Origin: Cyrtodaria siliqua
Taxonomy: Eukaryota; Mollusca; Bivalvia; Adapedonta; Hiatellidae
Direction of reading: 5' to 3'
DNA: 64,000 nt
Assembly: GCA_037043455.1 (NCBI GenBank)
Contig: JAWPHD010002629.1
Coordinates: 184,263-248,262 of the forward strand
Below the pieces are notes generated by a model, which was given only the letters and a program-made list of their open reading frames with translations, was not told where the DNA came from and ran no database searches. This document shows positions 54,537-64,000 of the stretch, one piece after another. The first letter of the stretch is position 1. Every line of letters starts with the position of its first letter. The translations under genes and the position numbers were made by a program.

Positions 54537-55078
54537 TGGACATTTGATTGTGGATAAATGTGTTGTTTTTCTCAGAGTGATAAGTGTAAAACCAAGCATA
54601 GGAAGTGTCCTTTATACAACAACATACGAACTGTGATATTCGGTGAAATTATTTCAAATGGAATATATGAAAACATGACAGACTCTAATAGACTGATTTT
54701 CCTGATTCATAACCACACAAGAAAAGTTGTAAAATTTCTTGTTAACGCTTATCTGTTTAGAAGAAGTGTGTTATATAACTCGTAACTGTAAACATGTGGT
54801 GCAATTATTGAACTAAACTGACACTATTTATCGCAATATATATGATATTTATGAATGAACCCTTTGTAACTTTAATTGTATTGTAAATTGTACATTGTGA
54901 GCTCATAACAGTATTTCTATTATGTTTAACCATGTTGACTACTTGAAAACTATAATTATAAGGTGACTTATAGGTCCGGTGGGCCGGGTGTTTCTCTATG
55001 CATTTGTATTAAATGTTTGTTATTTCCGTATACACATGTCACTATAATAAAATATTTACTTACTTACTTACTTACATA
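54537..55078 (+). mobile_element. LINE 3' end with TTAC tail
   Basis: The frame 54558-54785 reads CKTKHRKCPLYNNI, SNRLIFLIHNHTRKVVKFLV and FRRSVLYNS before a stop, a pattern seen at the C-terminus of several LINE polyproteins. An AT-rich 3' region ends in a TTAC repeat at 55059-55075. It is 5'-truncated. Confidence 0.55.
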
Positions 55079-55859
55079 GGCCAAAATTTAAAAAAAGTTG
55101 TTTGTTTCATGTATTAAATTTCCTCATTTATAACATGTTATACCATGCAATCAATCCGAATCAGCTTCTGAACTGCTTATTCCCAATTCCCTTAATATTT
55201 CTGGCATTTTACCCCGCATAAACCGATTATACAAAGTATCTATTTCATATAATGAATGAAAGTTGGTTTACGTCACGTCGACACATAAATAGGTCATACT
55301 GTGTGCAAAAACTGATGAAAGATGAAGAAATGAAGTAGTAATTAAAAATTAATGTAAATGTATAAAGATAAAACTATTTACAAATAAAGGATGATATGGT
55401 AGTAATATAAACTACGTATACATGTAAATCAACAAATGCCCGTCAACGGGTGTGTAAACAAGTAAATATACATAAGAACAAATTATAATGCTTTATACAG
55501 ACTGACTTCTTTCAGAAACTAAAATCTATAGTATCAAATAACTCATAGTATTAATTGTAAAGTACCTTTGCCGCTTAGGATCAAAGTCTACACATTCCAA
55601 CAAAATATGTTTAACCGTTAACGGTGCAAAACAGGGTATACATTCTGGTAATTGCTCACCTTGTATTAAATATGAATGAGTATAACGTGTATGCCCTATC
55701 CTGCACCGGGCTAGGACAACTTCTTCTCATTCTCCGAGTAACGGTTTAATTGAATGGAGTTTATTGTTTACTGACATCCCAAGCGGCTTGCCAAGAGTTA
55801 CGAATATATGTGTTAATACTACTTTTAAAATCAGTATAAGGTAATTTGGCATTATAAAT

Positions 55860-56200
55860 ATGTAAACCTTATGCTGTCTTAGCAGCACTATCAGCTCTGG
55901 CATTACTACATGGTTTGGAAGCCAGCAGAAACAATAACATTATTAACTATAAGAGAATTGTATTTTTCTTAAAGTTGAAGCACAACTGGGTTATCATGTT
56001 TCATATTACCCAGGGCTTGAAGCGATGAAAGGGAATCAGAAAAGATTACGAAATGGAGTTCAATTCCCTTAAGTTTAGCTGAAAAGATAGAGGCCTTGCC
56101 TGGCAGGCGGCTCTTTGTGCTGTACTTGTGAACAATAGCTGCCGTAGCTACCTTATATCCATCTTTAGAACCATCTGTAGATATAATGAAAATTTACTGT
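55860..56200 (-). pseudogene. LINE ribonuclease H remnant
   Basis: On the minus strand it reads IISTDGSKDGYKVATAAIV, then STKSRLPGKASIFSAKLKGI and FSDSLSSLQALGN. D (TDGS), E/K (here FSAKLKGIEL in place of FTAEL-x-AI) and D (FSDSLS) are the family's catalytic positions; the middle glutamate is lost. Stops interrupt it afterwards. Confidence 0.7.
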
Positions 56201-56649
56201 ATTTCATTAAATTTGCTTTGAAAGATAGTAGGGTTTGTACTGGATTTGTTACTATTAAAAGACCAAAAATAATCGTTGGTGTTTTCCAAAGTCCACGGTG
56301 GAATTAGTGGTACTTTGTACTTGGAAATCAAATTTAGGTCGATTTCAATGTCTCTTAATTTTGATTTAATACAAAGACCAAATGGTCGAATGTTTTTCGA
56401 TCAAAAAGAGGTTCATAACTAGGATTAAAAACAGTATCGAAAGTTGGGTTTGAAGGGTTAGATTGTAATTTAATGGTATACTGAAGGGCTAATTTGTTCC
56501 GTCTATGAGGCAGTGATGGTTCATTAGCTTCAACATATAGACTTTCGGCTGGTGATGTACGGAAGGCTCCTAAGGCGAGTCGTAATACTTGATTATGTAT
56601 AGGAGTATGACTTGCGAGTCGATCTATATACTATTGAGCTGTTGTCCAG

Positions 56650-56932
56650 CTTGGATCTGACAAGAGACCTATCTATAAAGTCGCAAGAGTACGTTTCGGT
56701 CTGCTCCCCAATTAGTGTTTGCAACAACTGTAAGTAAATTAAGAGCTTTAAGGCATTTGGCCTTCAAGTATTTAAGGTGTGGTATAAAAGTTAATTTACG
56801 GTCAAAAAAAAGACCAAGGAATTTTGTCTCATACACTACTGGTATTGTTGAACCATCCAGTGTTAGATGAGGGTCTTTATGGTGTTTGCGTAGTTGACAA
56901 AAGTGCATACAATTCGTTTTAGATTTAGACAA
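56650..56932 (-). pseudogene. LINE connector region
   Basis: The frame reads MSKSKTNCMHFCQLRKHHKD, then LTLDGSTIPVVYETKFLGLF, FDRKLTFIPHLKYLKAKCLK and NWGADRNVLLRLYR, the thumb/connector of I- and Jockey-type LINEs (KFLG-x-FDRKLT-x-PH-x-K). It is separated from the reverse transcriptase by a frameshift. Confidence 0.8.
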
Positions 56933-57001
56933 TTTTCATCAGAACATGTCTACATTGTTGTAATCGTCTCTCAGTAGTGTTCATGTTTTTTGCAAGATAT
57001 T

Positions 57002-57978
57002 CTATAACAAATATGGATAAAAAATCGAACAGGAAAAGTAGCATTCAAGGACAACAGTCAACCACAAACACACACAGAAACAACGAACAACTTTAAACAT
57101 GAAGTCGTAAACATATAGAGAACAATCCACACCAGGATTGATGCATTTGACTATACTGTTATTTTTTATATTAAAAAGGGTGACAGAGGGTATATTGCCC
57201 TGTGGCACACCCATCTCCTGTTCATGAATATCAGAGAGGGTTGAACCCATTCGGACACGTAACTGTCTATCATCTAAGAAATTCTCTATAAAAATTGGTA
57301 ATCGACCTCTAAGACCAAGATCAGAAAGATCATTCATAATACCATACTTCCATGCAGTATCATAAGCTTTCTCCAGGTCAACAAATACAGCGACTAGATG
57401 TTCTTTTTGTACGAAGGCTTCACTAATAAATGATTCAAATCGAATGAGATTGTTTGTTGTGCATTGTTGGCGCCGGAATCCACTTCGATACTTTGTTATC
57501 AGTTTGTTAGACTCCATCTCCCGTTAATCATTCGTTCCATGGTTTTACATATACAACTCGTTAAAGCAATAGGGCGATAATTTATTGGGTCCGTATGATC
57601 CTTTCCAGGTTTGGGGACTGGAATAACGATTGCTTCCCGCCAAGAATCGGGAAAGTTTCGAGTCACCCACACCTTATTAAATATATCAAGAAGTGTAGAG
57701 AGACAGGTTTCATGTAAATGTTTTAATAATTGACAATGGATATCAGGACAACCTGATGTAATAGCCTTTTTAAGGAATTCTCGAAGTTCTTTGAGAGTGA
57801 ACAGTTTATTGTATTTCTCCAAATTTTTCGATTTGAAGTTCAGTTTCTTCTGGTCCTTTAGTTTGTTACAAACAATCGATTTAACTTGCATATATGTATG
57901 TAAACCAGACCATGCAATTTTCGCAAATATTGTGCATTTTACTTTCAGTCGGCAACACCAGTTTATAGTACTGAACAC
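57002..57978 (-). pseudogene. LINE reverse transcriptase domain with altered catalytic motif
   Basis: Two overlapping frames (57499-57978 and 57002-57517) give the fingers and palm. Blocks include KAITSGCPDIHCQLLKHL, PDSWREAIVIPVPKPGKDHT, NYRPIALTSCICKTMERMI, then KYRSGFRRQQCTTNNLIRFE, AVFVDLEKAYDTAW (motif A) and MGVPQGNIPSVTLFNI. The second catalytic motif reads LYVYDFM instead of the usual YVDDF, so one of the paired aspartates is replaced by tyrosine. A frameshift separates the two frames near 57510. The enzyme would be inactive. Confidence 0.85.
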
Positions 57979-58007
57979 ATGGTCGTAGGAACGTTTAAAT
58001 CATTAGG

Positions 58008-58200
58008 GGGTGGGGGCAGGTTTGAATTATTGGGGCGGGTCCAAAGGTTTTATTTCTAAAAAAATTGACAAGCAAAAAACCCCAAATCAAAACAAAAACT
58101 TACCTCAGCCTAACCATTTTCTCGCCCAAAACATTAAGGGGGTGGGGGTTCGGCGGGGTGGAGGTTGTGGGGAGGAGCGGTGGGGGGGGGGGGCCAAAAC
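58008..58200 (+). other. G-rich blocks with G-quadruplex potential
   Basis: GGGGGTGGGGGCAGG occurs near 58006-58020. Near 58136-58192 many runs of three or more G occur closely spaced (GGGGGTGGGGG, GGCGGGGTGG, TGTGGGGAGG, GGTGGGGGGGGGGG). The sequence between is ordinary. I cannot tell its origin. Confidence 0.6.
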
Positions 58201-58910
58201 ATACTCTGGCACCTAAACTCTGAACTTTAAGTGGGCCTCCTCCACCCCAGGTCCCCGCTCCTAAGCCTATGATACATTGCTGAATGTATGCGCGAAATAT
58301 TAAATTTCAATCTGTATTATATTGAATTGAATGGAAACATAACTGATTAGACCATTATTGCTATCATATTATTAGTATATGTCTATATTTAATATATTAA
58401 TAATTAATTTTAATAATTTATTTAGATATCATGGATCCAGATCGAAAAAGTTAGTCCGTCAAGCCATTACATTTCTTGCACAGCCTCCACCAGATATTTC
58501 GCAATATCACCGCAGTTATCAACGCAATTCTCCTGCTTTGTCGCCTGCCCCCAGACCCTCTCCTTGACATCAGAAACCGGCTTTTCTCAGACTATGACGT
58601 GGATTACGTCGACCGAAACGTGTTATGTTTATTCAGCTGCCGAAGCAACTGATTCTTATATGGTTTCTGTGTTTGTCTATGGTTAACAGACTGTGAACCA
58701 TATAGTCGACGATAAGCATGTATTACAACTTCAATTCCTAGTGAACTGGTCTAAAAAACTTGAGTGGTATAAACACATACTTTATAATGTTGAAATGTTA
58801 CCATTTCACTTGCTGAAATGATGTTTTCGTAAACCAGTTTACTGAACTGTGTAGCATGTAGTCATTATTATTAGATGCATATTAACGGCAAAACATTTAC
58901 TATCCTCTGT

Positions 58911-58972
58911 GGCGCAGCTGATTGAGACGTCGTGTTAGTGCCGGGGAAGGGAGGGTTCAAGCCTGCTGATTT
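58911..58972 (+). repeat. tRNA-like SINE head
   Basis: GTGGCGCAGCTGATTGAGAC has the form of an A box, and GAGGGTTCAAGCC holds a B box, followed by a T tract. The stems are imperfect, so it is not a tRNA gene. Confidence 0.45.
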
Positions 58973-59419
58973 TTTTTTATTTTAAATTTTCATTATTATG
59001 ATTTTCATTATTGCTAATGGTAAGGTAGCAACAATTCCCTTACATTTTCACCTTGATAACGCAATCTTATAATTACACACATGGTAACAGTGATCTGTTT
59101 TATATGTGTTGAAATGCCCACGCTAACGCACACGTATCCCTTGTAGGGCATGTCAAGGTATTTGAACAGAAAGAAGTGAGGTCGCCCACATTGATTCAAA
59201 ATACTTGGTAGGAAGAACTGATGGAAACAATCGGGAAGAATGTAAAAAAAAACACGATCGTGGCGTGTTTATGTCTCCGTGAGAACATTATTTTTTTCAA
59301 TATTGTTTTAACACCCGTGACTTGATCTATTATTATGTTAACGTTTTGTATCTCGGCAGCTATTTTAGCCTTGCGTATTTCCCATTAACGATTTCAGTTT
59401 TTTGAAATGACATGAATCG

Positions 59420-60112
59420 CTGGAAACATTTGTGAACCTAGTAAACCAATTAAATATTTCAGCTAACAACGGCAACATTTTTTCGGAACGAAACAGAGTC
59501 TTACTGGTGTTTATTTGGCTTAGGTCATACCCATGTTATAGTGTTCTTTCAGCATCATTTAATGTTAGCATTTCACCAATTGTATGCGAAATAAGACGAA
59601 TAATTCCGGTGTTAGATATTGTTTTTGAACACTATTCACAGTGGCCTAATCTTCAAGAATGGTCAAATGGGATAAAATTGCCATTGGCGAAGGTGTTATA
59701 GACGGTACGAGCCATGAAATTTACCGGCCAACACAACGTCAAGAGCAGTTTTATTCAGGGCATAGACACTTTCATCGTATTCACTCTCAGGTGTTAATTG
59801 ATAACACTGGTAAGTTAACATACGTTGAAACTGGATTTCTTGGACATCAAACCGACGCGCAACACATTATGCTTATGCAGCGAATCGGTGAATAGTTACC
59901 TTTTCCTGAAAACTGTGTTTTATTAGGAGACAAACTATACTCCAAAAGACATCAGTAATGACGCCATTTTCCTGGTGCGCAGCTTCGCAGGAAGGTGGGG
60001 AACGACATACGGCGTCCGTATCGCTTGAACCGGTACATCAGTCGTTATTGCATTCAAGTAGAACATGCCATCGCAGAGCTTAAGACATACAGGTTCATAA
60101 GATAAGTTCTAT
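59420..60112 (+). pseudogene. PIF/Harbinger-type transposase (HARBI1-like), broken
   Basis: Three frame segments line up with a HARBI1-like DDE transposase. The first reads ERNRVLLVFIWLRSYPCYSV and SIPxxCEIRR-like blocks up to LQEWSNGIKLPLA. The second has GVIDGTSHEIYRP, YSGHRHFHRIHSQVLIDNTG and VETGFLGHQTDAQHIMLM. The third has LLGDKLYSK, RLNRYISRY and VEHAIAELKTYRFI. The catalytic D (IDGTSH), D (IDNTG) and E (VEHAI) are all present. Lesions are a frameshift near 59690, a stop at 59893-59895 and paired stops near 59957. These enzymes cut and paste DNA at 3-bp targets; this copy cannot work. No terminal repeats were found. Confidence 0.85.
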
Positions 60113-60142
60113 CTGAAGGCACCCCAGACAAATGCTTGCAAG

Positions 60143-60402
60143 AATGAATAAATAGTGTTTTACGGCGCGTCGACACAAATAGGTCATATTGGGCGCAAAA
60201 ACTGATGAAAGATGAAGAAATGAATTGAATGTTGTTTAACGGCTCATCAACACAGTATAGGTTATTTAGAGCCGCCCCAGAGAGAGGGGAAGGATACATA
60301 GGAATCCGGGAACCTGCACTACTCTTATTGAAGAAATGAAGTAGTAATTACAAATTAATGTAAATATATAAAGATAAAACTATTTACAAATAAGGGATGA
60401 TA
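60143..60402 (-). mobile_element. LINE 3' end (same family as 55252), split by a SINE
   Basis: ATAGGTCATATTGGGCGCAA, AAAACTGATGAAAGATGAAG and TAAAGATAAAACTATTTACA match the 3' region of the LINE at 55252-57985 in the same orientation. A 105-bp SINE piece sits in the middle. Confidence 0.8.
60224..60328 (-). mobile_element. Truncated SINE inserted in a LINE tail, 11-bp target duplication
   Basis: It matches the tail of the SINE at 39699-40022 (TTGAATGTTGTTTAACGGCT, AGAGCCGCCCCAGAGAGAG) without the tRNA head. TGAAGAAATGA is repeated at 60213-60223 and 60329-60339. The uninterrupted sequence at 55320-55340 shows a single copy, confirming the duplication. Confidence 0.85.
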
Positions 60403-61780
60403 CGGTGCGAGTGTGTGCACAACTTGTTTGTAGGCGAAAGGATATTGGATTTCTTTTGTGAAATGTGTATGAAAATTGCATATGCCTTGTTTTCAATACA
60501 CCATGTCAAATTACACCTAAATCGTTCAGTCAATACTACTAATAATGATTTTAGTTAAATTAAATACACGATACGCTTTACAGTATTTTCGTTGCTGAAT
60601 AATATTGAGAAAACCCCTGAATTTAGTACGCATTCCTTTGTCCACCTTTGCTCTTCGTTCTCCGTTGTACATGCCTACTATAGGCCTGACGACAAATAAT
60701 AATCTAATAAACCCTGGAAATGGTAAAAACCCATCGTGCCTCATGCAATTTGTCTGACAAAAGACACAATTTAATAATGTGAAAAAAATCTGCACTTTTA
60801 CTATAGACTGTCGCAGGACACAATAATCTAATAATCTTTTTAAAATTATAATCTTTTTAAAATTTAAATCGAATTAGAGTAATATACGAAACCCACATAA
60901 CAGGCTATAGTGTTCTTAATACAATTATTTGGGGGAAATATGGCAGAATGGTTTTAATAGAAATATCCCTTACATATTTGCACCTACAGAATTATCACGT
61001 TATCTATGTTGAACAAAAAACAGGTTTAGCACAACATTTTAGGGACATAGATTAAACATATGAACTTTGATATAATTGTTTGAAGATATAAGACATGCTT
61101 GGTAAGGTTGCGAGTTTCAAAAAATGTGTTATTTTATTATTTTCTAAGCGAAGTAGCAGCATTACCTCCCATATAATAAAAACAACTTATTTCATTAAAC
61201 ACAAGCATTGCTTTGAACAAAGTTAATGTTTGGTATTGACAGAAATGTGTTCACAAACGAGCGTTATTCTCAAACTACTACATTCCAAATTGCACCCCTA
61301 TTCCTTGAAATGCGAACGATTCTTGTTAACCTAACATAGTATCATATTTGCTTTATTTTTATCACCGACTTTGTTTAAAAATGACTTTGAGGCATTAGAA
61401 TTGGTCATATCTATGTCACTTTATCACTGACCCCGAACTTACACGGCTCTGTATCTCGTCTATGGAAATGACATGCATTTTATGTGCTAATTTCTTTTCC
61501 TCAGTATATATACTATAGGATGCCCATTCTTTTTCAGAATTAATAATCCGTTATATGCTATCTTTAAATATGTTTTTTTTGCAAAAAGTTATGGAGTTTG
61601 AATGTCTAGGTAGCAGTTTAATAATTGGAAATAAGCCCTTGGAACAGTTATATTTAAATTGGAGCCTGAAACCGGTATCCGAAGGCTATAGGTTCGACTC
61701 CGTTTGTTAATAATACTCTTTATAATAGTTAGACTGAGTAGTTCTCAAAATGGATCTTAATGCCCAATCTCTACCGGGTC
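60403..61780. other. Gene-free stretch
   Basis: No exon or repeat was recognised. A weak tRNA-like phrase with GGTTCGACTCC lies at about 61690. Confidence 0.4.
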
Positions 61781-61784
61781 ACAC

Positions 61785-61990
61785 TCTGTCAACGTCTGAC
61801 AAAGAAATCTTAGATCACGTGATAATTTGTCACATGACGGTAGCCAACGCATCAAAATGGCGAACGGAAGTCAACATCATGAACTGAAACCACTATTGAT
61901 ACGGGATGCTGCTGATTGAACGGTAAACAATCGGACGAAACACCGCTTACATTTCTTTATGTATTAATGTTAGTACTTTAATTTAAGGTA
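61785..61990 (+). promoter_or_regulatory. Possible promoter or first exon (speculative)
   Basis: A less AT-rich stretch contains a CACGTG E-box (ATCACGTGAT, 61816-61825) and an ATG in good context (AAAATGGCG, 61856) that opens only 19 codons. AAG/GTAGGT at about 61985-61990 is a good donor. This could be a 5' exon of a plus-strand gene beyond the window. Nothing downstream in the window supports it. Confidence 0.2.
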
Positions 61991-62639
61991 GGTTATTTAG
62001 AAATATGAGATTTTGGAAAGTTGCTGTAACCATGTGGGTAAAGTAATGGTGGTGTGCCTTTTAAATCACGTCGGAGTGATATGCCAAAGTATACACTTCA
62101 TTCTACGCAATATCATTTTGGGCAAAACTAAGTGTTTATTCACTAAACTATATTTATTCACTGAGCGTCTCAAAAGATGTGCGCTAATCTTCGAAAGAAA
62201 ACATACTTTCTAAATGTTCTTGCAATTTCCTTGCTTTTTGAGGAAGTTATGTACAACGTCTTAAATATTTGTCTTAAAAGATAGTGTCAATTAGAAATGT
62301 ATCCAGTACGATATCTGCACAAATGGGGTACTCAGCCTTTATTAGTTGTTCTTTCCAACCGGGAACTACTACACAGTGGTTTGTATTATGCGTGCATCAG
62401 AAGCTGTTTTAAAAACTTGAGTTGATTATCCTTCAAGAATTAATGTCACATTGACAGAAAATATAATGCCTATTTGTTACCGCGTTATGAACGCCTGTCT
62501 GCTCACAAAGAAATCGTGAGACGCATTTAATGAGCCAATGAAACAATAACTTCAGGAAACGGAACTATAGACTTAGTTTACCATTTCAGGAGCGATGGAA
62601 ATAACCATGCCTTGGTATAGTTTCCAGATCGTGTGTGAC

Positions 62640-63135
62640 ATCTGTTGGCTGGAACTTTGGCATGACGTCATTTCTTGTATGATTTATTTTGGCGAGGCTT
62701 CGTGATATGACGTCTGTTAACTGGGACTCTTGTATGATATTTTATTGGCTGGAGCACTGACATGACCTGCATTGCATGGGGCTCTTGTTTGACCTGATTG
62801 GATTGGGGTTAATGTAAGACCTACATTGGCTGGGGATCTTGTTTGACATACATGTATATTGGATGTTTATCGTTTTTGACATATATTGGAAGTATATATT
62901 GGCGGGGGCTCTTATTTGACACATATTGGCTGTATATACTGGCTGTGGATTTTGTATAAAAAATATTGGCTGGGTATCTCGTATGACACTTATAGACTGT
63001 GTATCTTTTATGACATATATTGTCAGTACATATTGGCTGGGGATCTTGCATGCAACATATTCTGACTGGGTATCTTGTACGGCTGGGTAGCTTTTATGAC
63101 ATATGTTGACTGTATACGTTGGCTGGGATATTGTA
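62640..63135. repeat. Degenerate minisatellite, about 28-35-bp unit
   Basis: TATTGGCTGGGGATCTTGTA and TGACATATATTGGCTG-like units recur irregularly, roughly fifteen times. Minus-strand frames across it are artefacts of the repetition. It ends directly at the mariner element. Confidence 0.75.
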
Positions 63136-63142
63136 TGAAATA

Positions 63143-64000
63143 CGACGGGTGTTCGAAAAAAATGCACCTAGCCCGTATACTTGCTGAGCACGAGATTTAC
63201 ATGTTTCAAACCAACACGAAACGGTAGAATGAACATTCGTGTGCATTTTGTATAAGTATCATTGAAATCCATAAAACGGTTCTTTTGTAATTTCGATTGC
63301 TTTGTGGTACATTCATTTACACTGCGTTATAAATGACAGGAAAAAGAGCTGATAAAGTTAGCGAGATACGGGCTTGCATAAAGGCTCGGTGTTATACTGT
63401 TAGACAGATAGCACAGATGACCAACTTGAGTTTAGCATCAGTACATGTAATTCTCAAAAAAAATCTTAAAGTGCTCGGTGGATCCCACATTTACTGTCTG
63501 ACGACCAGAAGCGTGTTAGGGTAAAAATGACAAAACGACTCCTCAAAAAGTTCGCTGAATATAACAAAAAGGTGTTTGATAACTTCATTACTGGTGACGA
63601 GACGTGAGTTCATATTTATGAGCCCAGACGAAAAGCAGACAATAGGGCATAGGCAAGGAAAAACGCCAAAAGACCCAGTATTGCCAAAAGAACATGACCG
63701 CTAGAAAAGTATTATACGCCATATTTTTTCAGAAATAACGGTCCAGTCATGCAAGTCGCTGTTCCAAAGGGAAAATGGGTCTCAGGCAAGTTCTATAAAA
63801 ATGTTATTCTCAAAAAGTTAAGAAAAAAACTGACAAAACAATCACGGGTCCATCTGCTGCATGACAACGCACCTGCTCACAAGACCTCACTTGTGGTTTC
63901 TGAAAGTGCAAAATGTTAATGCGTTGTTTCATCCTCCTTATTCGCCGTACCTGGCCCGTTGCGATTATTTTCTCTTCTCAAAGTTAAAGAAGCAAGCACT
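63143..64000 (+). mobile_element. Mariner-type element, 3' end outside window
   Basis: TA at 63142-63143 is followed by CGACGGGTGTTCGAAAAAAA, a typical mariner terminal repeat. A 5' region of about 180 bp precedes the transposase. The right terminus lies beyond the window. Confidence 0.8.
63333..64000 (+). pseudogene. Mariner transposase, broken and cut by the window end
   Basis: From the ATG at 63333 the frame encodes a helix-turn-helix start (VSEIRACIKARCYTVRQIAQ, NLSLASVHVIL). A frameshift near 63470 leads to ARWIPHLLSDDQKRVRVKMT and DNFITGDET, where the following tryptophan is a TGA stop (about 63606), then VHIYEPRRK. Later blocks are PVMQVAVPKGKWVSGKFYKN and VHLLHDNAPAHKT; after another frameshift near 63905, LFHPPYSPYLARCDYFLF. 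The three catalytic aspartates of the D,D34D type are visible, but at least two stops and two frameshifts inactivate the gene. Confidence 0.85.

Larger units (their letters stand above)
55252..57985 (-). mobile_element. LINE of the I/Nimb type with RNase H, 5'-truncated and decayed
   Basis: On the minus strand the order is reverse transcriptase (57978 to about 57020), a connector (56932 to about 56650), a ribonuclease H-like segment (about 56190-55860), a Cys/His end near 55620-55720, and a 3' region ending CATTCATT at 55252. Presence of RNase H after the reverse transcriptase points to the I group. The endonuclease is missing. Its 3' sequence equals that of the copies at 14324 and 60143. Confidence 0.8.

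Noticed and set aside
62742..63167. Minus-strand frame rich in Gln/Ser/Tyr
   Set aside because: It is produced by the degenerate minisatellite and has no homology.

Overview
This is a eukaryotic, AT-rich, repeat-dense window, most likely from a bivalve mollusc. The evidence is intron-containing genes, tRNA-derived SINEs, tandem-repeat mobile elements with an ACGG tail like the pearl/CvA group of bivalves, and broken copies of protein families that are multi-copy in molluscs (RecQ-like helicase, DUF6589). I cannot name the species. There is one convincing host gene, a spliced minus-strand DCAF12 orthologue at 37.2-45.7 kb. Nearly everything else recognisable is mobile or tandemly repeated DNA.

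Layout. 1-2.7 kb: decayed non-LTR retrotransposon (endonuclease, reverse transcriptase, C-terminal Cys/His region). 3.8-5.7 kb: element built of about 300-bp units. 7.2-8.3 kb: two tandem arrays. 8.7-12.5 kb: cluster of mobile-element open frames: an unknown FYGD-type fragment, a Polinton-type fragment split by a repeat, and a DUF6589 frame, plus a SINE with an 18-bp target duplication. 14-20.8 kb: MITEs, nested LINE tails and tRNA-like repeats. Interleaved with these, on the minus strand from 23.5 down to 15.3 kb, are four exon remnants of a RecQ-like helicase pseudogene. 20.8-22.4 kb: array of 145-bp units. 23.8-29.9 kb: further copies of the 300-bp-unit element, interrupted by a composite with long terminal direct repeats that itself carries a TTAA insertion. 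31.1-34.0 kb: 85-bp satellite, then a 30-bp minisatellite split by a hAT element. 37-46 kb: DCAF12, whose introns hold two 19-bp minisatellites, SINEs and a tandem-unit element. 46-50 kb: LINE, hAT-like and SINE pieces and a possible DCAF12 first exon. 50.6-53.9 kb: 38-bp satellite of about 87 units. 54.5-58 kb: two LINEs. 59.4-60.1 kb: broken Harbinger transposase. 60.4-62.6 kb: little recognisable. 63.1 kb to the end: decayed mariner.

How the parts relate. DCAF12 is expected to act as a substrate receptor of the CUL4-DDB1 ubiquitin ligase and does not depend on its neighbours. The other coding remnants are mobile-element proteins with lesions and are probably not acting together. The most general new pattern is that five elements with different repeat units share one kind of 3' end: an ACGG-type tract, a short hairpin and a terminal CTAA, resembling a Helitron 3' end. 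No computation was run; family names rest on motif recognition.
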